Source: Flavobacterium aeripolare (GTDB lineage Bacteria; Bacteroidota; Bacteroidia; Flavobacteriales; Flavobacteriaceae). From it: a stretch of DNA of 64,000 nt. Below, one piece after another: positions 42,003 through 51,439 of the stretch (positions are counted from its first letter, which is position 1; each line of letters begins with the position of its first letter). The stretch lies in NCBI RefSeq assembly GCF_013294025.1, contig NZ_JABSNL010000008.1, forward strand, positions 1 through 64,000. The letters run 5' to 3'. A program made the translations under genes and the position numbers. The notes beneath the pieces were generated by a model. It was not told the origin of the DNA and ran no database searches. It worked only from the letters and a program-made list of their open reading frames with translations.

Positions 42003-43406
42003 TTAGATGTGTAATGGTCTGTTGTCTGTTGCTGCTAATGCCGCTTCTTTTACTGCTTCCGCAAAAGTAGGGTGTGCATGTGACATTCTTGAAATATCTT
42101 CAGCAGAAGCTTTGAATTCCATCGCTACAACCGCCTCAGCAATTAAGTCTGCTGTTCTAGCTCCAATCATGTGAACTCCAAGAACCTCATCTGTTTTTGC
42201 ATCAGCAAGGATTTTTACAAAACCATCTAAGTCAGCACTTGCTCTAGCACGACCTAAAGCTTTAAAAGGAAAGCTTCCAGATTTGTAAGCAATTCCAGCT
42301 TCTTTTAACTGCTCTTCTGTTTGTCCTACTGCAGCCACTTCTGGCCAAGTATATACAACACCAGGAATCAAATTGTAATCGATATGTGGTTTTTGACCAG
42401 CTAATAATTCGGCAACCATTGTTCCTTCTTCCTCTGCTTTGTGAGCTAACATTGCTCCACGAACAACATCACCAATAGCATAGATATTTGAAGCACTAGT
42501 TTGTAAATGATCGTTAACCTCAACTTGACCTCTATCAGAAATTTTAACTCCCGCTTTGTCAGCATTTAATCCTTCAGTATAAGGACGACGCCCTACAGAT
42601 ACTAATGAATAATCTCCTTCAAGAGTGATGGTTTCACCTTTTGCATTTTCGGCTTGAACAGTAACAACGTCACCCGATCTTTCCACCGATTTTACTTTAT
42701 GAGAAACGTAGAATTTCATTCCTTGTTTCTTTAATACTTTTGTCAATTCTTTAGATAACGAACTATCCATTCCTGGAATAATGCGGTCCATGTACTCTAC
42801 TACAGAAACTTGCGCTCCCAAACGTAAATACACTTGCCCTAACTCGATCCCTATAACTCCACCACCAATAATAACTAAATGTTTAGGTACCTCAGGTAAT
42901 TTTAATGCTTCAGTAGATGTAATAATTCTTTCTTTATCAATTTTAATAAAAGGTAAAGAAGAAGGCTTAGAACCTGTAGCAATAATGATGTTTTTTGCTT
43001 CGATTGTTTCTGATGTCCCGTCTGCTTTAGCAATCGCAACATGAGTAGCATCTACAAAAGATCCCATTCCTTCAAAAACAGTAATTTTATTTTTGTCCAT
43101 TAGGTATTTAACACCACCTGTAGTTTGGTCAACAACTGCTTGTTTACGAGCAACCATTTTTTCCAAGTTTACTTTTACTTCACCAGTAAGTTCGATTCCG
43201 TGATCTTCAAAATGCTTAATTTCGGCATAGTGATGAGAAGAAGCTAGCATTGCTTTTGAAGGAATGCAACCTACATTAAGACAAGTACCTCCTAGAACGG
43301 AGTATTTTTCGATAATTGCTGTTTTAAATCCCAACTGCGCGCAACGAATAGCTGACACGTATCCTCCAGGACCAGAACCAATAATGACTACGTCAAATGA
43401 ACTCAT
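42003..43406 (-). CDS. lpdA: Dihydrolipoyl dehydrogenase (E3)
   Basis: A 467-residue flavoprotein that re-oxidises dihydrolipoamide in pyruvate, 2-oxoglutarate and branched-chain dehydrogenase complexes or the glycine cleavage system. FAD-binding GSGPGG lies at 10-15. The redox pair Cys42/Cys47 is in GGTCLNVGCIPSK. The NAD motif is IGGGVIGIELGQVY. The C-terminal His-Glu pair is in SHAHPTFAEAVKEA. Length and all motifs are standard. It is monocistronic with its own -7 element (43444) and terminator (41952), so it probably serves several complexes encoded elsewhere. Confidence 0.96.
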   Translation of the reverse strand: MSSFDVVIIGSGPGGYVSAIRCAQLGFKTAIIEKYSVLGGTCLNVGCIPSKAMLASSHHYAEIKHFEDHGIELTGEVKVNLEKMVARKQAVVDQTTGGVKYLMDKNKITVFEGMGSFVDATHVAIAKADGTSETIEAKNIIIATGSKPSSLPFIKIDKERIITSTEALKLPEVPKHLVIIGGGVIGIELGQVYLRLGAQVSVVEYMDRIIPGMDSSLSKELTKVLKKQGMKFYVSHKVKSVERSGDVVTVQAENAKGETITLEGDYSLVSVGRRPYTEGLNADKAGVKISDRGQVEVNDHLQTSASNIYAIGDVVRGAMLAHKAEEEGTMVAELLAGQKPHIDYNLIPGVVYTWPEVAAVGQTEEQLKEAGIAYKSGSFPFKALGRARASADLDGFVKILADAKTDEVLGVHMIGARTADLIAEAVVAMEFKASAEDISRMSHAHPTFAEAVKEAALAATDNRPLHI

Positions 43407-43443
43407 AGTATATTTTTTATATGTAATTTATTATTTCGAACTA

Positions 43444-43451
43444 CAAAATTA
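43444..43451 (-). promoter_or_regulatory. Putative -7 element of lpdA
   Basis: On the minus strand it reads TAATTTTG, an exact TAnnTTTG match, 38 bp before the lpdA ATG. No good TTG is found at the usual spacing. Confidence 0.45.
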
Positions 43452-43556
43452 AGAAATTAACTTTTGTTAAAACTTTAAAGTGCAAGCTTTTTTATTCTGT
43501 TTTACTATAATACCGAAATATTTATTTTAACATTGCCGTAATTGGGAAGTTTGAAT

Positions 43557-44015
43557 TTAAATTGTCACAACCGTCGAATTCTTTACTTCACTAATCATAA
43601 ACGTACTCTGTGTGCTTCCTATGTGTTGTAAAGTGGTTAATTTATTTACTAAAAATTCTCGGTAAGCCTCCATATCCTTAACAACAATTTTCAAAATATA
43701 GTCATAATCACCACTCACGTGATGGCACTCTAGGATTTCATGTAGCTTGACAACCTCGCTTTCAAAATGGGTAAGAAACTCATGTGAATGCTGAATTAGT
43801 TTTAAGTGACAAAATACCACAAACCCCTTCTCTACTTTAGCTTTATTAAGAACCACAACGTACTTTTCAATAATGCCTTCGCGTTCTAGCTTCTTGATGC
43901 GTTCATAAACAGCAGTTACCGAAAGATTGAGTTTTAAGGACAACTCTTTATTGGTTCGCTTACTATCAGTTTGTAATAGTAAGAGTAGTTTTTTATCGAT
44001 GGGGTCTAACAGCAT
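43557..44015 (-). CDS. Lrp/AsnC-family transcriptional regulator
   Basis: A 152-residue regulator of normal Lrp length. The N-terminal winged helix-turn-helix is LDPIDKKLLLLLQTDSKRTNKELSLKLNLSVTAVYERIKKLEREGII (about 3-49). The C-terminal RAM domain (about 65-140) contains HVSGDYDYILKIVVKDMEAY, where effector amino acids bind. It is divergent from a Cys/Met-metabolism lyase gene with 323 bp between the starts, the usual arrangement of a local regulator and its target, so methionine, cysteine or a related amino acid is a likely effector. That link is inferred from context. Confidence 0.92.
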   Translation of the reverse strand: MLLDPIDKKLLLLLQTDSKRTNKELSLKLNLSVTAVYERIKKLEREGIIEKYVVVLNKAKVEKGFVVFCHLKLIQHSHEFLTHFESEVVKLHEILECHHVSGDYDYILKIVVKDMEAYREFLVNKLTTLQHIGSTQSTFMISEVKNSTVVTI

Positions 44016-44338
44016 AGTTTACCTAAATTTTGATTTTGAAATATAATCTACCACAGTTGGTTTTAAACACCGTAAATAGAAAAATTGATTGTAAAAATAC
44101 CTAATTATAGTTTATAAATCTATATATAAACACTATGATTGATTATTAATCTAAAATACTCTTAATTTGATTTGGCTTACTTGAGTAATCAAATCGCCTA
44201 GCCCAGATAGCAACGGTATCTCGCGATTTAATAAAACAAAGCTTTTTTTGGCTTTAGTTTTTATAAATTAGGAATATAGCCTCCCGAAAGCTTTCGGGAG
44301 CTGAAAATAGCTTCAAAAAACAATATAAAAATATAACT
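44016..44338. other. Divergent regulatory region between lrp-like and lyase genes
   Basis: An AT-rich region with several inverted repeats: ATAGTTTATA...TATAAACACTAT near 44108-44134, and GATTTG...CAAATC at 44169-44195. It also has a perfect 20 bp GC-rich palindrome at 44281-44300. GCCTAGCCCAGATAGCAACGG near 44195-44215 resembles intergenic repeats that I recall from other Flavobacterium genomes. Lrp sites are plausible in the AT-rich part. Confidence 0.5.
44281..44300. repeat. Perfect 20 bp palindrome CTCCCGAAAGCTTTCGGGAG
   Basis: A fully self-complementary 20-mer, GC-rich in an AT-rich spacer, 38 bp before the lyase start. It can be a hairpin in the leader or a repeat remnant. No T tract follows. 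Confidence 0.75.
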
Positions 44339-45541
44339 ATGAAAAATTTCAATCCCGCAGACAACATTCAGGATTTACAGTATTTTGGTGAATTTGGTGG
44401 TGTAAACCCATCAATATCCGACTCATCAACCTACACCTTCTTATCGGCAAAGACCATGTTTGACACCTTTGAAGGAAATATGGAAGGCTGTTACCTGTAT
44501 TCGCGTCACTCCTCGCCTAGTAATTTATATTTAGATAAAGCGCTAGCAGCAATGGAAGGGACAGAAACAGCTAATGTTTCGGCATCAGGAATGGGAGCAA
44601 TCACACCTACCTTATTACAATTGTGTGGTACTGGCGATCATATTGTATCAAGCAGAACAATCTATGGCGGTACCTACGCATTCTTAAAGAATTTTGCTCC
44701 AAGAATGGGAATCAAGACTGCCTTTGTAGACATTACAAAACTAGATGTAGTTGAAGCGGCTATCACGCCAAGCACTAAGGTTTTATACTGCGAAACGGTA
44801 AGTAACCCACTACTAGAAGTAGCTGATATAGCAGAATTGTCTAAAATTGCTAAAAAGCATAATTTGACATTAGTGGTCGATAATACGTTCTCACCATTAT
44901 CAGTGACACCAACTAAGTTAGGTGCAGATATCGTGATTCATTCCCTGACAAAATACATCAACGGAAGTAGTGACACTGTAGGCGGTGTTACCTGTGCATC
45001 ACATGATTTTATCAATAGTTTAAAAGATGTAAATAGTGGCGCAAGTATGTTACTAGGACCTACAATGGATAGTATGCGCTCAGCGAGTGTGATGAAAAAC
45101 ATGCGTACCCTGCATTTGAGAGTCAAACAACACAGTCACAATGCGTCTTACCTAGCGGAACGTTTTGAAAAAGACGGATTAAAAACTGTATATCCAGGTT
45201 TAGCAAGTCATCCAAGTCATAAGATATATGCATCGATGATAAATCCAGAATATGGTTTTGGAGGGATGATGACATTAGACGTAGGATCGTTAGCAAAAGC
45301 AAATGCCTTAATGGAGTTAATGCAATCTAAAAACTTAGGATACTTAGCAGTGAGCCTAGGATTTTATAAAACTTTATTTAGTGCTCCTGGTACTTCTACT
45401 TCAAGCGAAATCCCAATGGAAGAGCAAGTCGAAATGGGATTAACAGATGGATTAATCCGTTTCTCGATAGGTTTAGACAATGATATTGAACGAACATACC
45501 AAATGATGAGAGCTTGCATGCAAGAACTCGCTATTCTATAA
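44339..45541 (+). CDS. Cys/Met-metabolism PLP lyase (methionine gamma-lyase-like)
   Basis: A 400-residue enzyme of the Cys/Met metabolism PLP family (PF01053). The PLP lysine is Lys205 in HSLTKYINGSSD. YSRHSSPSNLYLDKALAAMEG (about 54-74), SASGMGAI (81-88), YCETVSNPLLEVAD and VVDNTFSPLSVTPTKLGAD are family blocks. Members cleave methionine or cystathionine, or make homocysteine from O-acetylhomoserine. The motif set fits a methionine gamma-lyase or O-acetylhomoserine sulfhydrylase, which I cannot separate by eye. Regulation by the divergent Lrp-type protein is likely. A terminator lies at 45566. Confidence 0.88.
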   Translation: MKNFNPADNIQDLQYFGEFGGVNPSISDSSTYTFLSAKTMFDTFEGNMEGCYLYSRHSSPSNLYLDKALAAMEGTETANVSASGMGAITPTLLQLCGTGDHIVSSRTIYGGTYAFLKNFAPRMGIKTAFVDITKLDVVEAAITPSTKVLYCETVSNPLLEVADIAELSKIAKKHNLTLVVDNTFSPLSVTPTKLGADIVIHSLTKYINGSSDTVGGVTCASHDFINSLKDVNSGASMLLGPTMDSMRSASVMKNMRTLHLRVKQHSHNASYLAERFEKDGLKTVYPGLASHPSHKIYASMINPEYGFGGMMTLDVGSLAKANALMELMQSKNLGYLAVSLGFYKTLFSAPGTSTSSEIPMEEQVEMGLTDGLIRFSIGLDNDIERTYQMMRACMQELAIL

Positions 45542-45565
45542 TTTTTTTAGTTGTTTACTGTAGTT

Positions 45566-45600
45566 AAATCCGCTTGAGAGTAATTTTGAGCGGATTTTTA
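45566..45600. terminator. Terminator between the lyase and DUF4442 genes
   Basis: AAATCCGCT (45566-45574) and AGCGGATTT (45589-45597) form a perfect 9 bp stem followed by TTTA. It lies between convergent genes. Confidence 0.8.
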
Positions 45601-45602
45601 TT

Positions 45603-46130
45603 TTAATCGCGATTTCGCAGCTTTTTCTTCTCTTTAAAGAAAGCTTTTCCAGCAATGTAAATTGTTTTGTGCACTTCACAGTATATTACAGTGCGCTCGT
45701 GGTTAGTAAGCTGAGTGCGTTTAGTAACTTCGATTTCGCTCTCAGTCTTTAATCTATTTACTATTGCATCAACTTCGGTGGTGGTAAAAATAAAATCAGC
45801 GTACAGATTTTCTCTAGCAGGTTTCTTGAAAAAAATTTCAGCCGATTTATCCCATACAACAAAGTCGTCACCCAGAAGATGCATCAATTGAATCATGGGA
45901 ATGGGATCAACTGCGGCAAACATGCTCCCACCAAAGATAGAGTTGACATAATTTTTATTCTTGTAGCTAATGGGTAATTTAATTTTTACCTGCAATAAAT
46001 CCTCAGATATCGATACAATTCTAGCGGTGCTCCTGCGGTACATGGGAGAATAATTAAACCCATGCTTGAAGAGTTTGCTTTTCCCTATAAATTGCTCCCC
46101 AAATTTGGCTAATTTTTTATATACTGACAT
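45603..46130 (-). CDS. DUF4442 hotdog-fold protein (thioesterase-like)
   Basis: A 175-residue protein of the DUF4442 family, which has the hotdog fold shared by acyl-CoA thioesterases and YiiD-like proteins. Typical segments are MYRRSTARIVSISEDLLQVKIKLP (about 30-53), NYVNSIFGGSMFAAVDPIPMIQLMHLLG (about 60-87) and KSAEIFFKKPARE. The tail is basic (KKKLRNRD). A thioesterase role on acyl-CoA or acyl-ACP is plausible but not shown for this family. It is a single gene, convergent with the lyase gene. Confidence 0.82.
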   Translation of the reverse strand: MSVYKKLAKFGEQFIGKSKLFKHGFNYSPMYRRSTARIVSISEDLLQVKIKLPISYKNKNYVNSIFGGSMFAAVDPIPMIQLMHLLGDDFVVWDKSAEIFFKKPARENLYADFIFTTTEVDAIVNRLKTESEIEVTKRTQLTNHERTVIYCEVHKTIYIAGKAFFKEKKKLRNRD

Positions 46131-46270
46131 TGTAATTGTACTTTAATACTAGTGAATGGTTCAAAAATTTAAACCAATATACGGATTTTACTGTTTTTGC
46201 CATTAAATTATATATGAAATCAATTATGAACAACTTCCCTTAGCTTTTACTATGTAAAATTCTATAAAAA

Positions 46271-46297
46271 AACCGCCTTGAGATCATCAAGGCGGTT
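46271..46297 (-). terminator. Terminator of the APC permease gene
   Basis: AACCGCCTTGA (46271-46281) and TCAAGGCGGTT (46287-46297) form a perfect 11 bp stem with a 5-nt loop. The plus-strand A run before it is the minus-strand T tract. Confidence 0.9.
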
Positions 46298-46314
46298 GTG
46301 TATTTTAGTTTTAT

Positions 46315-48249
46315 TTACGAGGCTGCGGTAAAATTTAGTTTGCTGTTTTTTCGACTGTAGCTAAAGTAGATCACCAAACCTATTAACAACCAAATGGTAA
46401 AATAAATCCAATTCCAAACACTTAGTTCGGCCATCATATAAAGGCAGCTTACTAGTCCTAGAAGCGGGATCAATGATAGATTTTCTTTAAACGACCATAT
46501 TGTTAATCCTATCAATGAGAATAGAAAAATCCACATTGGGATTTTATGTTTGAATAAACTAAAACCGCTTTCGTATTTCAAGCCATCGTCAATAGGTAAA
46601 CCTGCAACTACAGTAGCGTAGCGCGACTCATCACCTTGATATTTACTTAATAAACTCTCTAAATCTGCAGTAGCAGCGCTCTTATCTATGTGTTCTATAT
46701 TTTCTAAATAGGCATATACCTTTTGAGAATCTTCTTTGTTAAGTGACGTAATTATATCTTGCGCTTTAAACGTTTGGGTTTCATTAGTTATAAAGCCCAT
46801 TGTAGCTTTAGAATTAAACTGAAAAGCATAAATCAACCCAGCAGCCAGTAGAAACGGAACAACATATTTTGAATTTACATAAGGCGTTTTGAACTTCCCT
46901 CTAGGAATATCTTTCTTATTTTGAAGTACTAAAACTCCAGCACACACCAGTACAAAGGCAAATAAAGTTCCTATACTACATAGATCTGTAACCATAGTCA
47001 GGTTTAAGAACAAGGCAGGAATAGCCACAACAAAACCAGTGACAATGGTTGCATAAGAAGGGGTTTTGTATTTAGGATGTACTTTTGAAAAACGTTTTGG
47101 CAACAAACCATCGCGACTCATACTCATCCAGATACGCGGTTGCCCCATTTGGAACACAAGCAACACACTTGCCATAGCAATCACGGCACTAACAGCGATT
47201 ATACCTGACATCCATTTTAAATCTAATTTGGCAAAAACAAACGCTAATGGATCTCCCACATCTAGCAAACTATAATTAACCATTCCGGTTAGCACCAATG
47301 CAATAATTACATAGAGAACGGTACATATTATAATGGCCCACATCATTCCTCGTGGTAAATCACGCTGCGGATCTTTACACTCTTCGGCAGTTGTAGAAAT
47401 AGCATCAAAACCAATGTAAGCAAAGAACACCGCTGATACACCTTTCAAAACGCCGCTCACACCGTTAGGTGCAAAAGGGGTCCAGTTATCAGTATCAACG
47501 TAAAAAACTCCCACTGCGATTACTAGTAAAATGATACACAGTTTTACAACCACCATCATATTACTCGCATTGCGCGATTCCTTCATTCCTCGATATACTA
47601 AGGCTGTAATTAAAATGATAATAAACAATGCTGGTAAATCAGCAACAAAATGGAACGAACCTAAAGTAGGCGCAGTAGTCCAAGCTGTATAAGCAGCCTT
47701 CAAGCCTTCACTTAAATTTTCGAATGATTTTCCACTTTGCATTAGAGCCGTAGCATCTTTAAAACCGTTTGATGCTGTTAAATAATCCATTTGAATCCAC
47801 TGTGGCAAGTTTATCCCACCACTCTCTAGCAGTCCCGTGAAGTAGTCGCTCCAAGAGATAGCGACGGTTATATTACCAATGGCATACTCCATAATTAATG
47901 CCCAACCTATGATCCAGGCAATTAATTCCCCAAAAGCTACATAAGAGTACGTATAAGCACTCCCAGAAACGGGAACCATCGAGGCAAATTCAGCATAAGC
48001 AAAAGCAGCAAAACTACAGGCTAAAGCAGTAAATAAAAACAGAAAAATAACTGCAGGACCACCATCGGCACTGGCTTTACCAATGGTACTAAAAATTCCA
48101 GCACCTACGATTGCGGCGATACCAAAAGCGGTTAAATCCCTGGCTGTCAAATGCCTTCCTAAAGCGGCATGCCCATCGGCCTCATTCTTTGCAACTTGTT
48201 TTAGAATATCTTGAACTGTTTTTTTTCGAAACAAATTGGAAAATGCCAT
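46315..48249 (-). CDS. APC-superfamily amino acid permease with an inserted domain
   Basis: A 644-residue inner-membrane permease of the APC family. The start LGRHLTARDLTAFGIAAIVGAGIFSTIGKA has the family TM1 glycine motif, and about 12 helices follow, as in cationic amino acid transporters (CAT type: FFAYIGFDAISTTAEECKDPQRDLPRG). Between the helix ending LLAAGLIYAFQF and the last three helices is a soluble insert of about 85 residues (TNETQTFKAQDIITSLNKED... to GFSLFKHKIP), which makes the protein longer than typical permeases. The frame extends to 48348, but ATG 48249 matches the family N terminus. Cationic or branched amino acids are possible substrates. Confidence 0.88.
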   Translation of the reverse strand: MAFSNLFRKKTVQDILKQVAKNEADGHAALGRHLTARDLTAFGIAAIVGAGIFSTIGKASADGGPAVIFLFLFTALACSFAAFAYAEFASMVPVSGSAYTYSYVAFGELIAWIIGWALIMEYAIGNITVAISWSDYFTGLLESGGINLPQWIQMDYLTASNGFKDATALMQSGKSFENLSEGLKAAYTAWTTAPTLGSFHFVADLPALFIIILITALVYRGMKESRNASNMMVVVKLCIILLVIAVGVFYVDTDNWTPFAPNGVSGVLKGVSAVFFAYIGFDAISTTAEECKDPQRDLPRGMMWAIIICTVLYVIIALVLTGMVNYSLLDVGDPLAFVFAKLDLKWMSGIIAVSAVIAMASVLLVFQMGQPRIWMSMSRDGLLPKRFSKVHPKYKTPSYATIVTGFVVAIPALFLNLTMVTDLCSIGTLFAFVLVCAGVLVLQNKKDIPRGKFKTPYVNSKYVVPFLLAAGLIYAFQFNSKATMGFITNETQTFKAQDIITSLNKEDSQKVYAYLENIEHIDKSAATADLESLLSKYQGDESRYATVVAGLPIDDGLKYESGFSLFKHKIPMWIFLFSLIGLTIWSFKENLSLIPLLGLVSCLYMMAELSVWNWIYFTIWLLIGLVIYFSYSRKNSKLNFTAAS

Positions 48250-48529
48250 AATCAGGAATTTGTTAGTATAAATTGTTATATCATAAAAAGCAGCCCTTTT
48301 TGTTAGAGATACTGCATCATTATTTAAGAAACCAAATGTATAAAACAATTTTAAATCTTACTGTTTTTCAATAATTAATTTCTATCTAGTATTGAAACAA
48401 GTCAAAATGCAATCTACAAGCGTGTAAACAAGTCAAATTATATTTTTTATCCTAAAAGAAAGACCAATACTATCTTAGAAATCATTTTAGAAAATAACCG
48501 ATACTATTTAAGTGAAAATACCAACTATT

Positions 48530-51439
48530 TTATTTTAAGTAACTTCTCAAAATCGAAACTGGATGTTGCGCCACTCGCTTGGTACCATCATAAATTTGGT
48601 GACGACAACTAGTACCCGCTGCTGCAATAGCAGTGGTCTCTGCTGTATTTCTAATTTTAGGAAATAAGGTATCCTCTCCCATTTGCATGCTTATTTTGTA
48701 ATGCTCTTTTTCATAACCAAAAGAACCCGCCATACCGCAACAACCAGAATTGTATATGGTTACCTTAGCGTTTGTAGGTATGTTAAGCATACTAAAACTA
48801 GCCTCAACAGAACTCTGTGACTTTTGATGGCAGTGTCCATGAATTTTAATTTCTCTACTTTCATCTGTGAATTGCTCAGCCACAATGTGGTTTGCAGCGA
48901 TCTCTTTTTTGAAAAACTCCTCAATAGTCAAGCAATTTTTAGCTAATATTTCAGCAGCTACTTTATCATCAGCTAGGCGAATATACTCATCTCTAAAAGT
49001 CAAAATCCCTGAAGGCTCAAGCCCTACTAGCGGGGTTGCCTCTGAAATACTATTTTTAAAAATAGCTACATTCTTATTAGCGATCGCTTTTGCTTGTTCT
49101 AAAAATCCTTTCGAAATATATGCTCTCCCACTCTCTTCGTGATCTATAACGGCAACTTGATATCCTAATTTTGTCAATAGTTCAAAAGCATCAATGCCTA
49201 CCTGAACATCATAGTAATTAGTGAATTCGTCACAAAACAAAAATAATTTTCCGTTTGGAAAGCTAGTTTGTACCGGTCTCTTTTTAGCTAACCAGTGTCT
49301 AAATGTCTTAGGGGCCAAAGCAGGAACCGATCTTTCTGCGGCGATTCCCATTCCTTTTTTGATTAAGGAGAGATTTGCAAAGAAATTAGTTGCAGTTGGA
49401 AAAACGCTTCCTAGCTTATTCATTTTAGCATTATTAGCAAAGATTTTATTTCGAAAAGAATAACCGTTTGCTTCTTGATATTGATATAAAAACTCTGCTT
49501 TTAAAGCCGCCACATCAACATTTGAAGGACATTCGCTAGCGCAGGCTTTGCAACTCACACACAAATCAAATACCTCATAGAGTTCCTTATGGTTGAATTT
49601 ATTGTCTTTTTCAGAGTTAGTCAAATATTCTCTTAAAGCATTTGCTCTAGCTCTTGTAGTATCTTTTTCGTTTTTTGTGGCACGATAACTCGGACACATA
49701 GCTCCTCCGGCCGACGGTAATTTGCGGCAATCACCAGATCCATTGCATTTTTCTGCTGCACGTAGTACACCCAAGCTATCTGAGAAATCTTGAATAGTCT
49801 GAATTTCTGGTTCGATCCTACCTGGTTCAAAACGAAGATTTTCATCCATTTTTGAAGCATTTACAATTTTACCAATATTTAAAACCGAATAGGGATCAAA
49901 AGCTAATTTTATCCTCTTCAGGAGTTCGTAGTTTTTATCGCCTATCATGAAGGGTAAGAATTCTCCACGAACCATTCCGTCGCCATGCTCTCCACTGAGT
50001 GAACCACGATATTTTTTTACTAAGTGCGCTACTTCAGTTGCGATATTTCTAAACTGATAAATGCCTTCCTTAGTTTTTAAATTTAGTACAGGTCTTAAGT
50101 GTAATTCCCCTGCTCCAGCATGAGCATAATAGATAGCTTCTTGACCGTGACGTTTCATCATTGCCGAAAAATCAGCAATATAATTAGGTAAATCACTTAG
50201 CTCAACAGCAGTATCTTCAATAGAATCAGCGGCTTTATTATCACCTACAATACTCCCTAAAAGTCCTAATCCTGCTTTTCTAAGTTCGTTTACTTTGTCA
50301 ATATCGCCACCGTACAATTTAGGAGAGGCATAACCAAAGTTATGGCGTTCTAAATCGGCTATTAATGCATCCGCTTGGCGTTCAGCATCGGCCATACTTT
50401 CATGTGAAGCCATTTCAAAAACCATGATTGCTTTAGGTTCGCCTTGAATAAAAAATCGATTTTTACTTTGCTCTTTATTATTTTTTGTACAATCAAGAAT
50501 AGTATCATCAATCATTTCGCAAGTGTACAAATGATGTTTCATGGCCACCATCACTGCCTCTAAGCTCTCTTGAATACTTGTAAAATGCGTAACTACCATA
50601 ATGTTATTGGTAGGTGGTAAATCGTCTAGTTTCAAAGTAACCTCGGTAGTAAACGCTAGTGTTCCTTCGCTACCACACAGTAATTGGCCTACGTTTATAT
50701 TGGGTTGGCTTCCGCCAAAAAGATCCGATTTTAAAAGGATATCCACTGCATACCCAGTATTTCTTCTATGAATTTCAGGTTTAGGAAATTGGTTTTTTAT
50801 TTCTACTTGTGTAGCTTCAACTGATAGTTCGTCGTAAAGCGTTTTGTATATTTGGTTTTCTAATGCCGCTCCTTTTGTTTTCTCAACAAATTCAGCTGAA
50901 TTTAGATTCTTAAATTCGACCTGAGAACCGTCACTTAAAATCGCTTTGATTTCGACAATTTTATCTCTTGTTACTCCGTATCTAATAGAAGTTGTCCCCG
51001 AAGAATTGTTTCCTACCATTCCACCAATCATGCATCTATTTGTAGTAGATGTATTGGGACCAAAGAACAGTCCATGAGGTTTGAGATAAAGATTTAGTTC
51101 GTCTCTAATTACGCCAGGCTGCACGGTCACTGTTTTATTTACTGCATCAAACGAAACGATTTTAGTAAAAAACTTAGACACGTCAACAATGATTCCGGTG
51201 CCTACAGTTTGTCCTGCTAATGAAGTTCCTGCAGTCCTAGGCGTAATCGAAATCTTGTTTTCTTTGGCGAAAGCCAAGATTTTAATAATATCAGATTCAT
51301 TCTTTGGCAATGCTGCCGCAACAGGACGTAATTTATATGCCGAAGCATCTGTAGAATAGAGCGTTTTATGCAGCTCATCAAACAATAATTCTCCGTCTAG
51401 CGAGCGAGCTAATTCTAGCAATTGATCTGTGGTTGGCAT
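48530..51439 (-). CDS. FAD-linked oxidase / Fe-S oxidoreductase fusion (D-lactate dehydrogenase type)
   Basis: A 969-residue fusion. The N-terminal FAD-binding-4 domain (about 35-260, with TPRTAGTSLAGQTVG and MIGGMVGNNSSGTTSIRYG) and the FAD-oxidase C domain (about 270-540, ending HGDGMVRGEFLP) resemble D-lactate and glycolate dehydrogenases. They are followed by a ferredoxin-like region with CNGSGDCR and CVSCKACASECP, and a C-terminal CCG domain (HCHQKS and NSGCCGMAGSFGYE). It probably oxidises D-lactate or another 2-hydroxy acid and passes electrons through Fe-S clusters to quinone. The upstream extension to 51511 is rejected because ATG 51439 (MPTTDQLLELA) fits the family start. Confidence 0.88.
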   Translation of the reverse strand: MPTTDQLLELARSLDGELLFDELHKTLYSTDASAYKLRPVAAALPKNESDIIKILAFAKENKISITPRTAGTSLAGQTVGTGIIVDVSKFFTKIVSFDAVNKTVTVQPGVIRDELNLYLKPHGLFFGPNTSTTNRCMIGGMVGNNSSGTTSIRYGVTRDKIVEIKAILSDGSQVEFKNLNSAEFVEKTKGAALENQIYKTLYDELSVEATQVEIKNQFPKPEIHRRNTGYAVDILLKSDLFGGSQPNINVGQLLCGSEGTLAFTTEVTLKLDDLPPTNNIMVVTHFTSIQESLEAVMVAMKHHLYTCEMIDDTILDCTKNNKEQSKNRFFIQGEPKAIMVFEMASHESMADAERQADALIADLERHNFGYASPKLYGGDIDKVNELRKAGLGLLGSIVGDNKAADSIEDTAVELSDLPNYIADFSAMMKRHGQEAIYYAHAGAGELHLRPVLNLKTKEGIYQFRNIATEVAHLVKKYRGSLSGEHGDGMVRGEFLPFMIGDKNYELLKRIKLAFDPYSVLNIGKIVNASKMDENLRFEPGRIEPEIQTIQDFSDSLGVLRAAEKCNGSGDCRKLPSAGGAMCPSYRATKNEKDTTRARANALREYLTNSEKDNKFNHKELYEVFDLCVSCKACASECPSNVDVAALKAEFLYQYQEANGYSFRNKIFANNAKMNKLGSVFPTATNFFANLSLIKKGMGIAAERSVPALAPKTFRHWLAKKRPVQTSFPNGKLFLFCDEFTNYYDVQVGIDAFELLTKLGYQVAVIDHEESGRAYISKGFLEQAKAIANKNVAIFKNSISEATPLVGLEPSGILTFRDEYIRLADDKVAAEILAKNCLTIEEFFKKEIAANHIVAEQFTDESREIKIHGHCHQKSQSSVEASFSMLNIPTNAKVTIYNSGCCGMAGSFGYEKEHYKISMQMGEDTLFPKIRNTAETTAIAAAGTSCRHQIYDGTKRVAQHPVSILRSYLK

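Noticed and set aside
44195..44300. A third copy of the three-block hairpin repeat in the Lrp-lyase region
   Set aside because: Only loose similarity (TAGCCC...ATAGC words) was found and the diagnostic blocks GGGYGTGCC and GCYATCCCTCAYGY are missing.
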